From Clostridia bacterium (GTDB lineage: Bacteria > Bacillota > DULZ01), in assembly GCA_012520135.1 (NCBI GenBank), contig JAAYOX010000161.1, positions 1 to 27,192 of the forward strand: a stretch of DNA of 27,192 bases. Reading direction: 5' to 3'. Position numbers and translations under genes: made by a program. A model generated the notes under the pieces. It was given only the letters and a program-made list of their open reading frames with translations. It was not told where the DNA came from and did not search any database. The stretch's first letter is position 1. Each line of letters begins with the position of its first letter. This document shows positions 1-7,467 of this stretch, in pieces.

Positions 1-598
1 TAATAACCTGAGGGCCGGTGATAAACATTTGACTGGTGTTTTCCACCATGAATATGTAATCGGTTAGGGCCGGAGAGTAGACTGCTCCGCCGGCACAAGG
101 ACCGAGGATAACGGAAATCTGGGGAATAACTCCGGAGGCCAGGGTGTTGCGTTTAAATATTTCTCCGTATCCGTTAAGGGCGTCAACTCCCTCTTGAATC
201 CTAGCCCCGCCGGAGTCGTTGATGCCGATAATGGGGCATCCTGTTTTCAAGGCCAAGTCCATTACGCGGCAGATTTTAGCGGCATGCATTTCCCCTAAAG
301 TGCCACCGATGACGGTAAAGTCTTGGGAATATACATATACTTGCCGTCCTTCAATCAAACCGTAGCCGGTAATAACTCCTTCTGCAGGCGACTCTACTTT
401 ATCCATCCCAAATTCAGTAGCCCTATGGGTTACAAATTGACCAATTTCCACAAAGCTACCGGGATCCAATAGCATTGCAATTCTTTCCCGGGCGGTATAT
501 TTGCCTGCTTGGTGTTGTTTTTCAATCCGTTTGGCTCCTCCGCCTGCTTCAATTTTAGCTAATCGTTCTTTTAGGTCGTTTAGTTTAATACTTTCCAT
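1..598 (-). CDS. mmdA: Methylmalonyl-CoA/propionyl-CoA carboxyltransferase subunit (partial)
   Basis: Only the N-terminal 199 residues are present; the gene runs off the left edge of the window. The translation starts MESIKLNDLKERLAKIEAGG and continues with a TARERIAMLLDPGSF segment, a DFTVIGGTLGEMHAAK segment, the NDSGGARIQEG oxyanion-loop motif near residue 130 and a GPCAGGAVYSPAL motif near residue 170. These are hallmarks of the crotonase-fold biotin-dependent carboxyltransferase family (MmdA, PccB, 12S transcarboxylase). The family moves a carboxyl group between carboxybiotin and propionyl-CoA/methylmalonyl-CoA. The ATG follows an AGGTGAG ribosome binding site and begins 5 nt after the mce stop, so it is the next gene of the methylmalonyl-CoA operon. 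Whether it works as decarboxylase, carboxylase or transcarboxylase depends on partner subunits outside the window. Confidence 0.93.
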   Translation of the reverse strand, partial: MESIKLNDLKERLAKIEAGGGAKRIEKQHQAGKYTARERIAMLLDPGSFVEIGQFVTHRATEFGMDKVESPAEGVITGYGLIEGRQVYVYSQDFTVIGGTLGEMHAAKICRVMDLALKTGCPIIGINDSGGARIQEGVDALNGYGEIFKRNTLASGVIPQISVILGPCAGGAVYSPALTDYIFMVENTSQMFITGPQVI

Positions 599-603
599 AA
601 CTA

Positions 604-1014
604 CTACTCACCTGCCTGTTCTGGTTCGCATAGTTCCAATAATACACCATTGGTAGACTTAGGGTGGAGGAAGGCAATTTTGTTGCCGCCGGCACCAATT
701 CTTGGCTCTTTGTCTATCAGTCGGACACCTGATGCTGCAAGTCCTTTCAGGATGTCCTCCAAACCGGAAACTTGTAGTGCAATATGATGAATCCCTTCCC
801 CGCGGGAATCAATATACTTAGCTACAGGGCTGTCGGGGGAAGTGGCTTCCAGTAATTCGATTTTACTTTCTCCCACCGGAATAATGGCGGCTTTAATTTT
901 TTGTTCCGGAACTTCTTCAATGTCTTTTACTTCTAAGCCTAAAATGTCCCGGTAAAACTTTAAAGCATTTTCCAAATTTGATACGGCGATGCCGATATGG
1001 TCAATCTTACGCAA
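604..1014 (-). CDS. mce: Methylmalonyl-CoA epimerase
   Basis: This 136-residue protein is a two-repeat VOC-fold (glyoxalase-like) protein of normal family length. It begins with KIDHIGIAVSNLENALKFY, has a second repeat starting GIHHIALQVSGLEDIL, and ends with GVLLELCEP. The two His and the C-terminal Glu are the expected metal ligands. The family interconverts (R)- and (S)-methylmalonyl-CoA, linking carboxyltransferase to mutase, and both of those genes flank it here. The start is a TTG at 1014, preceded by a near-perfect AAGGAGGTGA at 7-nt spacing; no in-frame ATG lies nearby. It sits 17 nt after mcmA2 and 5 nt before the carboxyltransferase, so translation is probably coupled. Confidence 0.95.
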   Translation of the reverse strand: MRKIDHIGIAVSNLENALKFYRDILGLEVKDIEEVPEQKIKAAIIPVGESKIELLEATSPDSPVAKYIDSRGEGIHHIALQVSGLEDILKGLAASGVRLIDKEPRIGAGGNKIAFLHPKSTNGVLLELCEPEQAGE

Positions 1015-1031
1015 TATTTCACCTCCTTAAA

Positions 1032-1424
1032 TCAAGATACATTGCTTTTAATAAATGTCACAATATCTTCGGTAGAAGTCCCTGGACCGAAAATAGCTGC
1101 AACTCCTGCTTCTTTTAAGGCAGCGTGGTCTTCCTCCGGAATAATACCACCGCTTAACAGCATGATATCCGAGGCATTTTTTTCTTTCAACAATTGAGCT
1201 ACCGGTGGAATTAGATATAGGTGGGCACCGGACAGAGTGCTAATCCCGATTACTTGTACGTCTTCCTGTAGTGCGGTCTCCACCACCTGTTCGGGTGTGT
1301 GCCTGAGACCCGTATAGATTACCTCCATCCCGGCATCTTTTAAAGCTTGGGCAACAACTTTAGCTCCACGATCATGGCCGTCCAACCCAACTTTAGCCAC
1401 TAAAACCCTAATGGGTTTACCCAT
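1032..1424 (-). CDS. mcmA2: Methylmalonyl-CoA mutase, cobalamin-binding subunit
   Basis: This is the separate C-terminal B12-binding subunit (130 aa) of a split methylmalonyl-CoA mutase. Starting at the ATG at 1424 the protein begins MGKPIRVLVAKVGLDGHDRG; the DGHDRG segment is the DxHxxG motif whose His replaces the dimethylbenzimidazole ligand of cobalamin. The later LSGAHLYLIP, SGGIIPEEDH and IFGPGTSTEDIV segments match the rest of the Rossmann-like B12 fold. An AGAGGAGG box lies 6-7 nt upstream of this ATG. The frame stays open to 1469, but that upstream stretch overlaps the mcmA1 stop and has no comparable site, so the shorter form is preferred. The partner catalytic subunit ends 13 nt upstream. 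Confidence 0.94.
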   Translation of the reverse strand: MGKPIRVLVAKVGLDGHDRGAKVVAQALKDAGMEVIYTGLRHTPEQVVETALQEDVQVIGISTLSGAHLYLIPPVAQLLKEKNASDIMLLSGGIIPEEDHAALKEAGVAAIFGPGTSTEDIVTFIKSNVS

Positions 1425-1437
1425 GTCTTTACCTCCT

Positions 1438-3105
1438 CTACAGACTGACTGTTTGCTGGTATTCACCAAATACTTCTTTTAATACATTAGTGATTTCTCC
1501 TATGGTTGCGTAGCTCTTAACCGCATCCAGGATATAAGGCATTAGGTTTTCATTGGTATTGGCCGCTTCTTTGAGTTTGGCCAATGAGGCATCTACCCTG
1601 GCGTTATCCCTGGAGCTCCGTAAAGCTTGCAATTTTGCTTTTTGCTCATCCATTACCCGGGGATCGACTCTCAACAGGCCGCTGGGGGGTTCTTCCTCCA
1701 CTTGGAACTTATTGACCCCTATTACTACCTTCTCTCCGGTTTCCACGGCTTTTTGGTATTGATAGGCACTGCTATGAATTTCCCTTTGCTGGTAACCGTC
1801 ATTAATAGCTTTCACTGCCCCGCCTTTATCCTCAATTTTCTTTAAGTATTCCCAAACTTTTTCTTCGATCTCATCAGTCATTTTTTCTACGAAGTAAGCT
1901 CCTCCTAAGGGATCTACGGTTTCGGTGACGCCAATTTCATAGCCGATTACCTGCTGTGTTCTTAAAGCGATAGTGACTGCTTCTTCACTGGGTAATGCCA
2001 AAGCCTCATCTTTAGAGTTGGTGTGGAGAGACTGAGTACCGCCTAAAACAGCACTTAGGGCTTGGTAAGCAACCCGAAGGATATTCACATTAGGCTGTTG
2101 GGCCGTTAATGTACACCCTGCTGTTTGGGTATGAAAGCGAAGCATCATGGATTTAGGATTTTGTGCTTGGAATTGTTCTTTCATGATTTTGGCCCAAATC
2201 CGTCTCGCACTTCTAAATTTGGCTATTTCCTCAAAGAAGTTTAAGTGTGCGTTGAAAAAGAATGACAACCTGGGGGCAAATTGATCTACTTCCAAGCCGG
2301 CATTAATTGCAGATTGAACATAAGCAATGGCGTTGGCAAGAGTGAAGGCCACTTCCTGAACGGCGGTAGCCCCCGCTTCCCGGATGTGATATCCGCTAAT
2401 ACTGATGGTATTCCAATTTGGCACCTGCTCGGAACAGTAAGCAAAAATGTCTGTGATCAAACGCATAGAAGGTTCCGGCGGAAAAATATATGTACCTCTG
2501 GCAATATATTCTTTTAAAATATCGTTTTGAATTGTGCCCCGGAGTTGCCCCGCATCGACACCATTCTTTTCAGCTACGGCAATATACATCGCCAGTAAAA
2601 TGGCTGCCGGAGCATTGATCGTCATGGATGTACTGACTTTATTTAGAGGAATACCGTCAAAGAGGATCTCCATATCCTCCAAACTATCAATTGCTACGCC
2701 TACTTTGCCGACTTCCCCTTGAGCAAAAGTATGATCAGAATCATAACCGATTTGGGTCGGCAAGTCAAAAGCAACACTTAGACCTGTTTGACCCAGGGAT
2801 AATAGATATTTAAAACGTTCGTTAGTTTCTTTGGCGGATCCAAAACCAGCGTACTGTCTCATTGTCCACAAACGGCCCCGGTACATTGTAGGCTGGATGC
2901 CCCTGGTGTAGGGGTATTCTCCGGGAAAGTTCAGTTGTTCCTCATAGTTGCCGGAGACATCTAAAGGAGTGTACAGCCGGGACACAGGGATGCCGGCATC
3001 GGTTGCATATGAAGATTTACTTTCCGGGTGTTTACTCAGTTTTGCCTCTATAGAACTTTGCCATTGATCGAATTTTTCCTTTAATTGATGGTTATTATTA
3101 CTCAC
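1438..3105 (-). CDS. mcmA1: Methylmalonyl-CoA mutase, large catalytic subunit
   Basis: This 555-residue TIM-barrel subunit catalyses the adenosylcobalamin-dependent rearrangement of succinyl-CoA and (R)-methylmalonyl-CoA. Visible hallmarks are PTMYRGRLWTMRQYAGFGSA (substrate pocket Tyr/Arg region, about residues 75-95), SVAFDLPTQIGYDSDH, SGYHIREAGATAVQE with the catalytic His, RFHTQTAGCTLTAQQPNVN and GGTQSLHTNS. It lacks the B12-binding C-terminal domain, which mcmA2 supplies, as in split bacterial and archaeal mutases. A GTG at 3105 lies 7 nt after GGAGG; the TTG one codon upstream (3108) is only 4 nt away and less likely. It follows sucD by 13 nt. Isobutyryl- or ethylmalonyl-CoA mutase is a theoretical alternative, but the epimerase and carboxyltransferase neighbours favour methylmalonyl-CoA. 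Confidence 0.95.
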   Translation of the reverse strand: MSNNNHQLKEKFDQWQSSIEAKLSKHPESKSSYATDAGIPVSRLYTPLDVSGNYEEQLNFPGEYPYTRGIQPTMYRGRLWTMRQYAGFGSAKETNERFKYLLSLGQTGLSVAFDLPTQIGYDSDHTFAQGEVGKVGVAIDSLEDMEILFDGIPLNKVSTSMTINAPAAILLAMYIAVAEKNGVDAGQLRGTIQNDILKEYIARGTYIFPPEPSMRLITDIFAYCSEQVPNWNTISISGYHIREAGATAVQEVAFTLANAIAYVQSAINAGLEVDQFAPRLSFFFNAHLNFFEEIAKFRSARRIWAKIMKEQFQAQNPKSMMLRFHTQTAGCTLTAQQPNVNILRVAYQALSAVLGGTQSLHTNSKDEALALPSEEAVTIALRTQQVIGYEIGVTETVDPLGGAYFVEKMTDEIEEKVWEYLKKIEDKGGAVKAINDGYQQREIHSSAYQYQKAVETGEKVVIGVNKFQVEEEPPSGLLRVDPRVMDEQKAKLQALRSSRDNARVDASLAKLKEAANTNENLMPYILDAVKSYATIGEITNVLKEVFGEYQQTVSL

Positions 3106-3118
3106 CAAAGAACCTCCT

Positions 3119-3991
3119 CTAGAAAATATTCAATTCTCTGATAATGTTGGGCACCTCATAGGGCAACGCTGCTACGTGTACACCGGCTGCTTTCAGTGCA
3201 TCAATTTTGCCTTGATAAGTTCCCTTGCCTCTTTCAATAATTGCTCCTGCATGTCCCATTCTTTTTCCCGGGGGGGCACTTTGACCGGCTATATAGGCTA
3301 CTACGGGCTTAGAGATATTTTCTTTGATGTATTCGGCCGCCTCTTCTTCACTGGAACCGCCTATTTCCCCTACCAGGATAATTACTTTGGTATCCGGATC
3401 TTGTTCAAATTGGGTTAGAACATCGATAAAATTCAAGCCGACAATCCTATCTCCACCCATGCCTACTACCGTACTGGTGCCAAAGCCTGCATGGGACAAG
3501 TTGCCAACAATTTCATAGCTGAGAGTACCACTACGGGCTACTATTCCCACGGGACCGGGAGTAAAGAACTGATTAGGCATGATGCCGATTTTGCACTGGC
3601 CGGAGGATACAATGCCGAAAGTGTTGGGGCCAACAATGGTTGCACCTCTCTTCTTAGCAAATGCCATAATTTCCGCCGCATCATGTAAAGGAATATGTTC
3701 AGTAATACATACCAGCAATTTTAATCCGGCGTCAATAGCTTCCAAAGCAGCATCTTTGGCAAAGGCAGCCGGGATGAAAAGAACCCCTGCGTCTACTTGG
3801 TGTTCCTTGGCGGCTGCAAATACACTGTCATAGACCGGAACCCCTTCTGCCTCCTGGCCACCCTTGCCGGGGGATACACCGGCCACAATTTTAGTACCGT
3901 ATTTTAGCATTTGCTGGGTATGAAAACGTCCTTGCTTTCCTGTAATGCCCTGCACAACTACTCTAGTATCAGAATTTATGAATATAGCCAT
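3119..3991 (-). CDS. sucD: Succinyl-CoA synthetase, alpha subunit
   Basis: The 290-residue alpha subunit binds CoA and carries the phosphorylated His. The N-terminus MAIFINSDTRVVVQGITGKQ is the standard CoA-binding Rossmann start. GPNTFGIV, ARSGTLSYEIV and GMGGDRIVG follow, and the RMGHAGAII motif places the phospho-His near residue 247, close to the E. coli position. The ATG at 3991 is chosen because family members begin at this point. An alternative TTG at 4000 overlaps the sucC stop and is 4 nt from an AAAGGA box, so a three-residue longer product is possible. The gene begins one base after the sucC stop, so coupling is near certain. In this operon it would make ATP or GTP from succinyl-CoA, or activate succinate. 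Confidence 0.95.
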   Translation of the reverse strand: MAIFINSDTRVVVQGITGKQGRFHTQQMLKYGTKIVAGVSPGKGGQEAEGVPVYDSVFAAAKEHQVDAGVLFIPAAFAKDAALEAIDAGLKLLVCITEHIPLHDAAEIMAFAKKRGATIVGPNTFGIVSSGQCKIGIMPNQFFTPGPVGIVARSGTLSYEIVGNLSHAGFGTSTVVGMGGDRIVGLNFIDVLTQFEQDPDTKVIILVGEIGGSSEEEAAEYIKENISKPVVAYIAGQSAPPGKRMGHAGAIIERGKGTYQGKIDALKAAGVHVAALPYEVPNIIRELNIF

Positions 3992-3992
3992 G

Positions 3993-5108
3993 TTACTCAA
4001 CCATTCCTTTCGCTAAAGCTACAGTTTTCATGGCAGCCTCCTGCATGTGCTCGTAAGCTACAATTCCTTGCTCTTGGAGCAGTTTAACACCGGCTTCCTG
4101 ATTAGTGCCAACCAAACGGATGACTACGGGAACATCGATGGATTTTTGGCTATTGACCTGTAGAAAGGCTCTTGCCACATCATCACATCTGGTAATACCG
4201 CCGAAAATATTGATGAAGATGGCTTTTGGATTTGTGCTAAGCAGGAGTTCCAAAGCAGCGGCAGTTTGTTCTACGTTGGCTCCTCCGCCGGCATCCAAAA
4301 AGTTGGCCGGTGAGCCCCCATAATGGTTAATTACATCCAAGGTAGCCATCGTAATGCCTGCCCCATTGGCCATAATGGCAATGTCACCGTCTAACTGTAC
4401 GAAAGATAAACCGATGGCATGAGCTTTCTGTTCCGCCTCGTTTCGTTCTTCTACTTTGGGCAAATCAGGTTGGCGGTACAAAGCCTCGTCGTCAATAGTG
4501 ATTTTGGCGTCGGCAGCAACGAGTTTGCCATCAGCGATCACTAGCGGGTTGATTTCTACCATTTCACAGTCTCTCTCTTTGAACAACCGGTATAAGTTTG
4601 GTAGCATTTTTGAGAATTGCTGCTGGATATCTCCGGTCAATTCAAGCTTTCTTGCTATTTCCCGGCACAGGTAGGGTTGGATTCCTACATGAATATCTAT
4701 AGGCATTTTTATTATATTGGCTTCCGGAACCTCTTCAATATCCATACCCCCATATTGGGAAGCCAGCAAAATGGGTCCTCGAAGGGAGCCCTCCATTACT
4801 ATGGCCAGATAAAGTTCTTTCTCAATTGGCAATTTTTCCTCTATTAAAACTTCTTCGGCCACTAATCCGTTGAATTCTTTCCCCAGTATACTATTGGCTG
4901 CTTCTATAGCGTCTGAAGACTGATCCGCAAATTTAATACCGCCTGCTTTACCCCTTTTGCCGGATAAAATTTGTGTTTTGATTACCACGTTCCCTAATTC
5001 TTCTGTTACCGGACCTGCTTCACCGGCCGTACGGATCACTTTACCTTTTGGGGTAGGGATTCCGTATTGCCGGAACAGGTCTTTTCCCATGTACTCAAAT
5101 AGTTTCAC
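3993..5108 (-). CDS. sucC: Succinyl-CoA synthetase, beta subunit
   Basis: This 371-residue beta subunit carries the N-terminal ATP-grasp nucleotide-binding domain. The start KLFEYMGKDLFRQYGIPTPK matches the family N-terminus. Further on are KTQILSGKRGKAGGIKFA, EINPLVIADGKLVAADAK (Mg-nucleotide site) and the C-terminal FINIFGGITRCDDVA. The start is a GTG at 5108, 7 nt after a perfect AAGGAGGAG; the frame remains open to 5147, but the extra residues do not resemble the family and lie upstream of the ribosome binding site. It is the first gene of the operon, behind a promoter at 5169-5198. Whether the enzyme prefers ADP or GDP cannot be judged here. Confidence 0.95.
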   Translation of the reverse strand: MKLFEYMGKDLFRQYGIPTPKGKVIRTAGEAGPVTEELGNVVIKTQILSGKRGKAGGIKFADQSSDAIEAANSILGKEFNGLVAEEVLIEEKLPIEKELYLAIVMEGSLRGPILLASQYGGMDIEEVPEANIIKMPIDIHVGIQPYLCREIARKLELTGDIQQQFSKMLPNLYRLFKERDCEMVEINPLVIADGKLVAADAKITIDDEALYRQPDLPKVEERNEAEQKAHAIGLSFVQLDGDIAIMANGAGITMATLDVINHYGGSPANFLDAGGGANVEQTAAALELLLSTNPKAIFINIFGGITRCDDVARAFLQVNSQKSIDVPVVIRLVGTNQEAGVKLLQEQGIVAYEHMQEAAMKTVALAKGMVE

Positions 5109-5168
5109 TGACCCACTCCTCCTTAAGAACATTCTGATTATTGACAATCTTGTTTCTTGTGAGATAGG

Positions 5169-5198
5169 ATTCTAGTTTAAAAACGAAAATCCTGCCAA
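5169..5198 (-). promoter_or_regulatory. Sigma-A promoter of the sucC-methylmalonyl operon
   Basis: On the minus strand TTGGCA (5198-5193) and TAGAAT (5174-5169), each 5/6 to consensus, are 18 nt apart. Transcription would start near 5162, leaving a leader of about 50 nt before the sucC GTG. The -35 box overlaps the last bases of the poly-T tract that terminates the preceding gene. Confidence 0.6.
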
Positions 5199-5232
5199 AA
5201 AAAAAACATTATCAAGAAAGGTCTTGATGATG
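5197..5232 (-). terminator. Rho-independent terminator after the NERD gene
   Basis: An 11-bp stem with one mismatch (arms at 5232-5222 and 5217-5207, CCTT loop on the minus strand) is followed directly by ten T residues (5206-5197). The stem includes the last codons and TGA stop of the NERD-domain gene, and it separates that unit from the sucC operon. Confidence 0.9.
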
Positions 5233-6057
5233 TTCAATAAGAGACAGAGCGATAGTTTTAATAGCCTCCTGGGTTAACGGAGGATTGGTTTGCAAGGATT
5301 TAATATACTCATTGAGTTTGTCTTTTTTTAAAACGGTGAGATGGGGATCCTGCCCTTCTATTATAGTGCGACTGTTAGCCATGACCACGATACCATAGGT
5401 AGGAATGGAGAGATCCGGAAATTTTTCCTTAAAAAAGCTCTGTAATATGGCTTCGTGACGCTGGATTTGTGGTAAAGGGCTGTCCATTCCTTCTCGATTA
5501 ATCTTATTCTGGGTAGCCCGTAACACTGTCCAGTCGCCTTTGTCATCAATTAAGATAGCACCGTTGATGGTTTTTGTTTCTAAATGGATTACCCCCGGAG
5601 GGCCAATTACAATATGATCAAATTGTTGGGTTTCAAACTCCGGGCCGGATAAATAAATATTATTAAGAGTAATGTATTGTTTGGGTAACCACCCCAGAAT
5701 ATAGGCGACTTCTTTTTCCCCTCTTAAGCCTGCTTCCAGCTTGTTTTTTTCTCTGTGTAAAACAGACAATTGCCTTTGTAATTGCCCTTGCATTTCTTCT
5801 CTGTTAGGCTGGTATAAAACTAAATAGGCACAGGTAAACAATAGAGAAAAAAACAGGGCACCGGTGATGGCAACGGTAAAATCAATTAGTCCATCTGACA
5901 CTATAGCCAATACGATAAAAACGGCAGTAGTCGGCAAGGCAACAACCATGTATATGAAAGGGAATTCCTTTTGCTTTTTTAAAGCTTCCAGTTCCTGTTG
6001 ATAATAGTCTATTTTTGCGTTAATGTTTTGCAAGGGATCTTCCGGCAATTTATACAT
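5212..6057 (-). CDS. NERD-domain membrane protein
   Basis: The 281-residue protein has a short N-terminal helix, two predicted membrane segments (about 33-52 and 59-83), a charged coiled-coil-like stretch (88-112) and a nuclease-related domain (NERD) from about residue 111. Visible NERD features are GLRGEKEVAYILGWLP, then QFDHIVIGPPGVIHLETKT, which places an Asp near 147 and the E-x-K pair near 160-162, as in PDDEXK-type nucleases. The physiological substrate of NERD proteins is mostly unknown. The ATG at 6057 has AAGGAG at 8-nt spacing; the frame is open to 6108, but that part overlaps the end of the gene upstream. It lies 28 nt after the DUF3786 gene and probably shares its transcript. Nuclease activity is inferred only from the motif. 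Confidence 0.8.
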   Translation of the reverse strand: MYKLPEDPLQNINAKIDYYQQELEALKKQKEFPFIYMVVALPTTAVFIVLAIVSDGLIDFTVAITGALFFSLLFTCAYLVLYQPNREEMQGQLQRQLSVLHREKNKLEAGLRGEKEVAYILGWLPKQYITLNNIYLSGPEFETQQFDHIVIGPPGVIHLETKTINGAILIDDKGDWTVLRATQNKINREGMDSPLPQIQRHEAILQSFFKEKFPDLSIPTYGIVVMANSRTIIEGQDPHLTVLKKDKLNEYIKSLQTNPPLTQEAIKTIALSLIEHHQDLS

Positions 6058-6085
6058 GCCAATAACTCCTTCTTCGCGACCAGTG

Positions 6086-6700
6086 TTACTTATTAGGCAA
6101 ATTGGCAATTAACTGTTCAACCAGATATTCTCCTAATACGGCATAGTCTTCGGTAGTCAAAAAATAGAGAGCATTACTGTCAAAGAGAATATTGCCTGAG
6201 GGAGGAAACTCGTCATCGCCTTCCCAAATAACTAAACCTAACGGTACATAGGGAAACAGGCTGAATTTAAAGGCCATATCACCGCCGGACATGGGTTCTC
6301 CCCCCAGGTTTTGGTAAGCCTGACTCAATAGCTTTAAACCTGTGCTTCCTAGGGTTCTGAAGAGCCTGCCGGTGGTTCTGTTCTGAAAAGGAGTCTGGTA
6401 GAGGGCTCCTCCCGGTAGTTCTTTAAAAGAAATCCAAGAACCTGTTGGAGGCACCGGTTTTGATAACAGGTAATGTAGAGTTAATAAGGCGAATTTAGGA
6501 ATAGCTTTAATATTAGGTTCCTTATGAACATTCCAGGCAGGAAATGAGACTATGTATTTGTCTCCCAAAGACATGAATGATAACAGCTGTGATCCCTCAT
6601 CCAAATTAGTGCCTGTCTGCATTGATAGTATAGAAGGATCGCTTTTTTGCAGTCTTTCTTTAGCTTTAGTGAACGCTACGGCTAGCCCTGATTGTACCAA
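6086..6700 (-). CDS. DUF3786-family protein
   Basis: The 204-residue soluble protein resembles the DUF3786 family: FMSLGDKYIVSFPAW near residue 45, LLTLHYLLSKPVPPTGSWISFKELPGG in the middle, and a C-terminal GGDMAFKFSLFPYVPLGLVIWEGDDEFPPS stretch. The family is found in anaerobic bacteria and archaea, often those with corrinoid or Wood-Ljungdahl metabolism; its biochemical role is not established. No signal peptide or membrane segment is seen. The start is a TTG at 6700, preceded by AGGCGGTGAT, one mismatch from the extended anti-Shine-Dalgarno match; an in-frame stop a few codons upstream rules out a longer form. A promoter at 6733-6761 drives it, and the NERD-protein gene follows 28 nt downstream. 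Confidence 0.75.
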   Translation of the reverse strand: MVQSGLAVAFTKAKERLQKSDPSILSMQTGTNLDEGSQLLSFMSLGDKYIVSFPAWNVHKEPNIKAIPKFALLTLHYLLSKPVPPTGSWISFKELPGGALYQTPFQNRTTGRLFRTLGSTGLKLLSQAYQNLGGEPMSGGDMAFKFSLFPYVPLGLVIWEGDDEFPPSGNILFDSNALYFLTTEDYAVLGEYLVEQLIANLPNK

Positions 6701-6732
6701 ATCATCACCGCCTAAAAATATTTGCTAATATG

Positions 6733-6761
6733 ATGATAGCTCAAGAGCAATAATTTAGCAA
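6733..6761 (-). promoter_or_regulatory. Promoter of the DUF3786-NERD unit
   Basis: Minus-strand TTGCTA (6761-6756) and TATCAT (6738-6733) are exactly 17 nt apart, 4/6 and 5/6 to the sigma-A consensus. The predicted start point is about 25 nt before the TTG start codon of the DUF3786 gene. Confidence 0.5.
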
Positions 6762-6763
6762 CA

Positions 6764-6792
6764 AAAAGAAAAAACCGGCTGTACAGGCCGGT
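6764..6792 (-). terminator. Rho-independent terminator of the 41-aa gene
   Basis: A 6-bp GC-rich stem (ACCGGC at 6792-6787 with GCCGGT at 6779-6774 on the minus strand, 7-nt loop) is followed by TTTTTTCTTTTT. It begins 4 nt after the stop codon of the 41-residue gene, which supports that gene being an independent short transcript. Confidence 0.8.
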
Positions 6793-6795
6793 ATA

Positions 6796-6921
6796 TTAAC
6801 CGTTGAGACAAGTAACAATATAGTTTTTGTCTGCTTCCAAAAATTCCTCCAAATTAGACCCTTCCGGCAAGAACAAGTACTCAACTTCTTCTCCGTTACT
6901 CCAGGTAACCAGGTAGTCCAT
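6796..6921 (-). CDS. Small 41-residue protein of unknown function
   Basis: Translation from the ATG at 6921 gives a 41-residue acidic protein starting MDYLVTWSNGEEVEYLFLPE and ending YIVTCLNG. It has one Cys near the C-terminus and no membrane segment. An AAGGAGG box sits 7 nt upstream of the ATG, and a terminator hairpin begins 4 nt after the TAA, so gene boundaries are well defined despite the short length. A longer overlapping frame (6741-6941) has no matching ribosome binding site and reads through the terminator, so it is rejected. I do not recognise the family. The pattern of alternating hydrophobic and charged residues would suit a small beta-sheet protein, but this is a guess. Confidence 0.7.
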   Translation of the reverse strand: MDYLVTWSNGEEVEYLFLPEGSNLEEFLEADKNYIVTCLNG

Positions 6922-7026
6922 GGAAGCTCCTCCTTGTGCATATTGTATACAGGGTTCTTAACACAATATTACCAAGGTTTTTTGTTTTGCGCAAGTGGAT
7001 TTTCAAACCCGATGCTAAATATACTT

Positions 7027-7055
7027 TTGACAGAGGCTCGCAAATGAGCTATAAT
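7027..7055 (+). promoter_or_regulatory. Consensus promoter for tRNA-Arg
   Basis: TTGACA (7027-7032) and TATAAT (7050-7055), both perfect matches to the sigma-A consensus, are 17 nt apart. The -10 ends 13 nt before the mature 5' end of the tRNA. Confidence 0.92.
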
Positions 7056-7068
7056 ATAGTTTGTAATT

Positions 7069-7145
7069 GCGCCCGTAGCTCAGCAGGATAGAGTAACGGA
7101 ATCCGAGTCCGGAGGTCACAGGTTCGAATCCTGTCGGGCGCGCCA
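7069..7145 (+). tRNA. tRNA-Arg (anticodon CCG)
   Basis: This is a 77-nt cloverleaf with an encoded CCA end. The acceptor GCGCCCG pairs fully with CGGGCGC, the T-arm is ACAGG/CCTGT around TTCGAAT, and the anticodon loop ATCCGAG gives anticodon CCG, reading CGG arginine codons. The D-stem closes with a G-T pair and position 27-43 of the anticodon stem is an A-G mismatch; both are tolerable. It is a single-gene transcript with its own promoter and terminator. Confidence 0.95.
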
Positions 7146-7157
7146 TAAAGATAGTTA

Positions 7158-7190
7158 ATGGCTAGGTAGATAGATACCCAGCCATTTTTT
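7158..7190 (+). terminator. Terminator of tRNA-Arg
   Basis: ATGGCT (7158-7163) and AGCCAT (7180-7185) form a stem, extended by a GG/CC pairing, followed by a run of T to 7190. It starts 13 nt after the tRNA CCA end. Confidence 0.8.
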
Positions 7191-7200
7191 GTTTACATGG

Positions 7201-7398
7201 TTATTTATGTCGTGGATTATCACATTCCACCATACCTTCAAAGCATTCGCTACAAATAAATTCGCCACAAGTTGGACAGGGGCGCAAATTGGATTTATGT
7301 AGATCCAGACAGTCATAACAATAGTAGTTATCACAATGACGACAGACAACACCCTCAACGTTTTTTATCTTGCAGGTATCACAAATAGGGATCTTCAT
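7201..7398 (-). CDS. Small Cys-rich zinc-ribbon/RING-like protein
   Basis: The 65-residue protein has 11 Cys (6, 9, 19, 22, 27, 30, 41, 44, 49, 52, 59) and His at 34 and 64. Most are in CxxC pairs, for example CDTC, CRHC, CYDC, CPTC and CSEC. That spacing suggests two or more structural zinc sites in a treble-clef, B-box or RING-like arrangement. The ATG at 7398 has AGGAGG 7 nt upstream; the frame is open to 7422 but upstream codons lack a site. It lies alone between tRNA-Arg and pduL. Partner and function are unknown; nucleic-acid or protein binding is inferred only from the Cys pattern. Confidence 0.75.
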   Translation of the reverse strand: MKIPICDTCKIKNVEGVVCRHCDNYYCYDCLDLHKSNLRPCPTCGEFICSECFEGMVECDNPRHK

Positions 7399-7467
7399 TG
7401 GAAAACCTCCTGTGTATTGCAATTAGTGCCCTACCATCATTATATAACATATGCCCTTTTAGTTGTA

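Noticed and set aside
6741..6941. A 66-residue minus-strand frame overlapping the 41-aa gene
   Set aside because: It would read through the terminator, and its start lies inside the ribosome binding region of the 41-aa gene.
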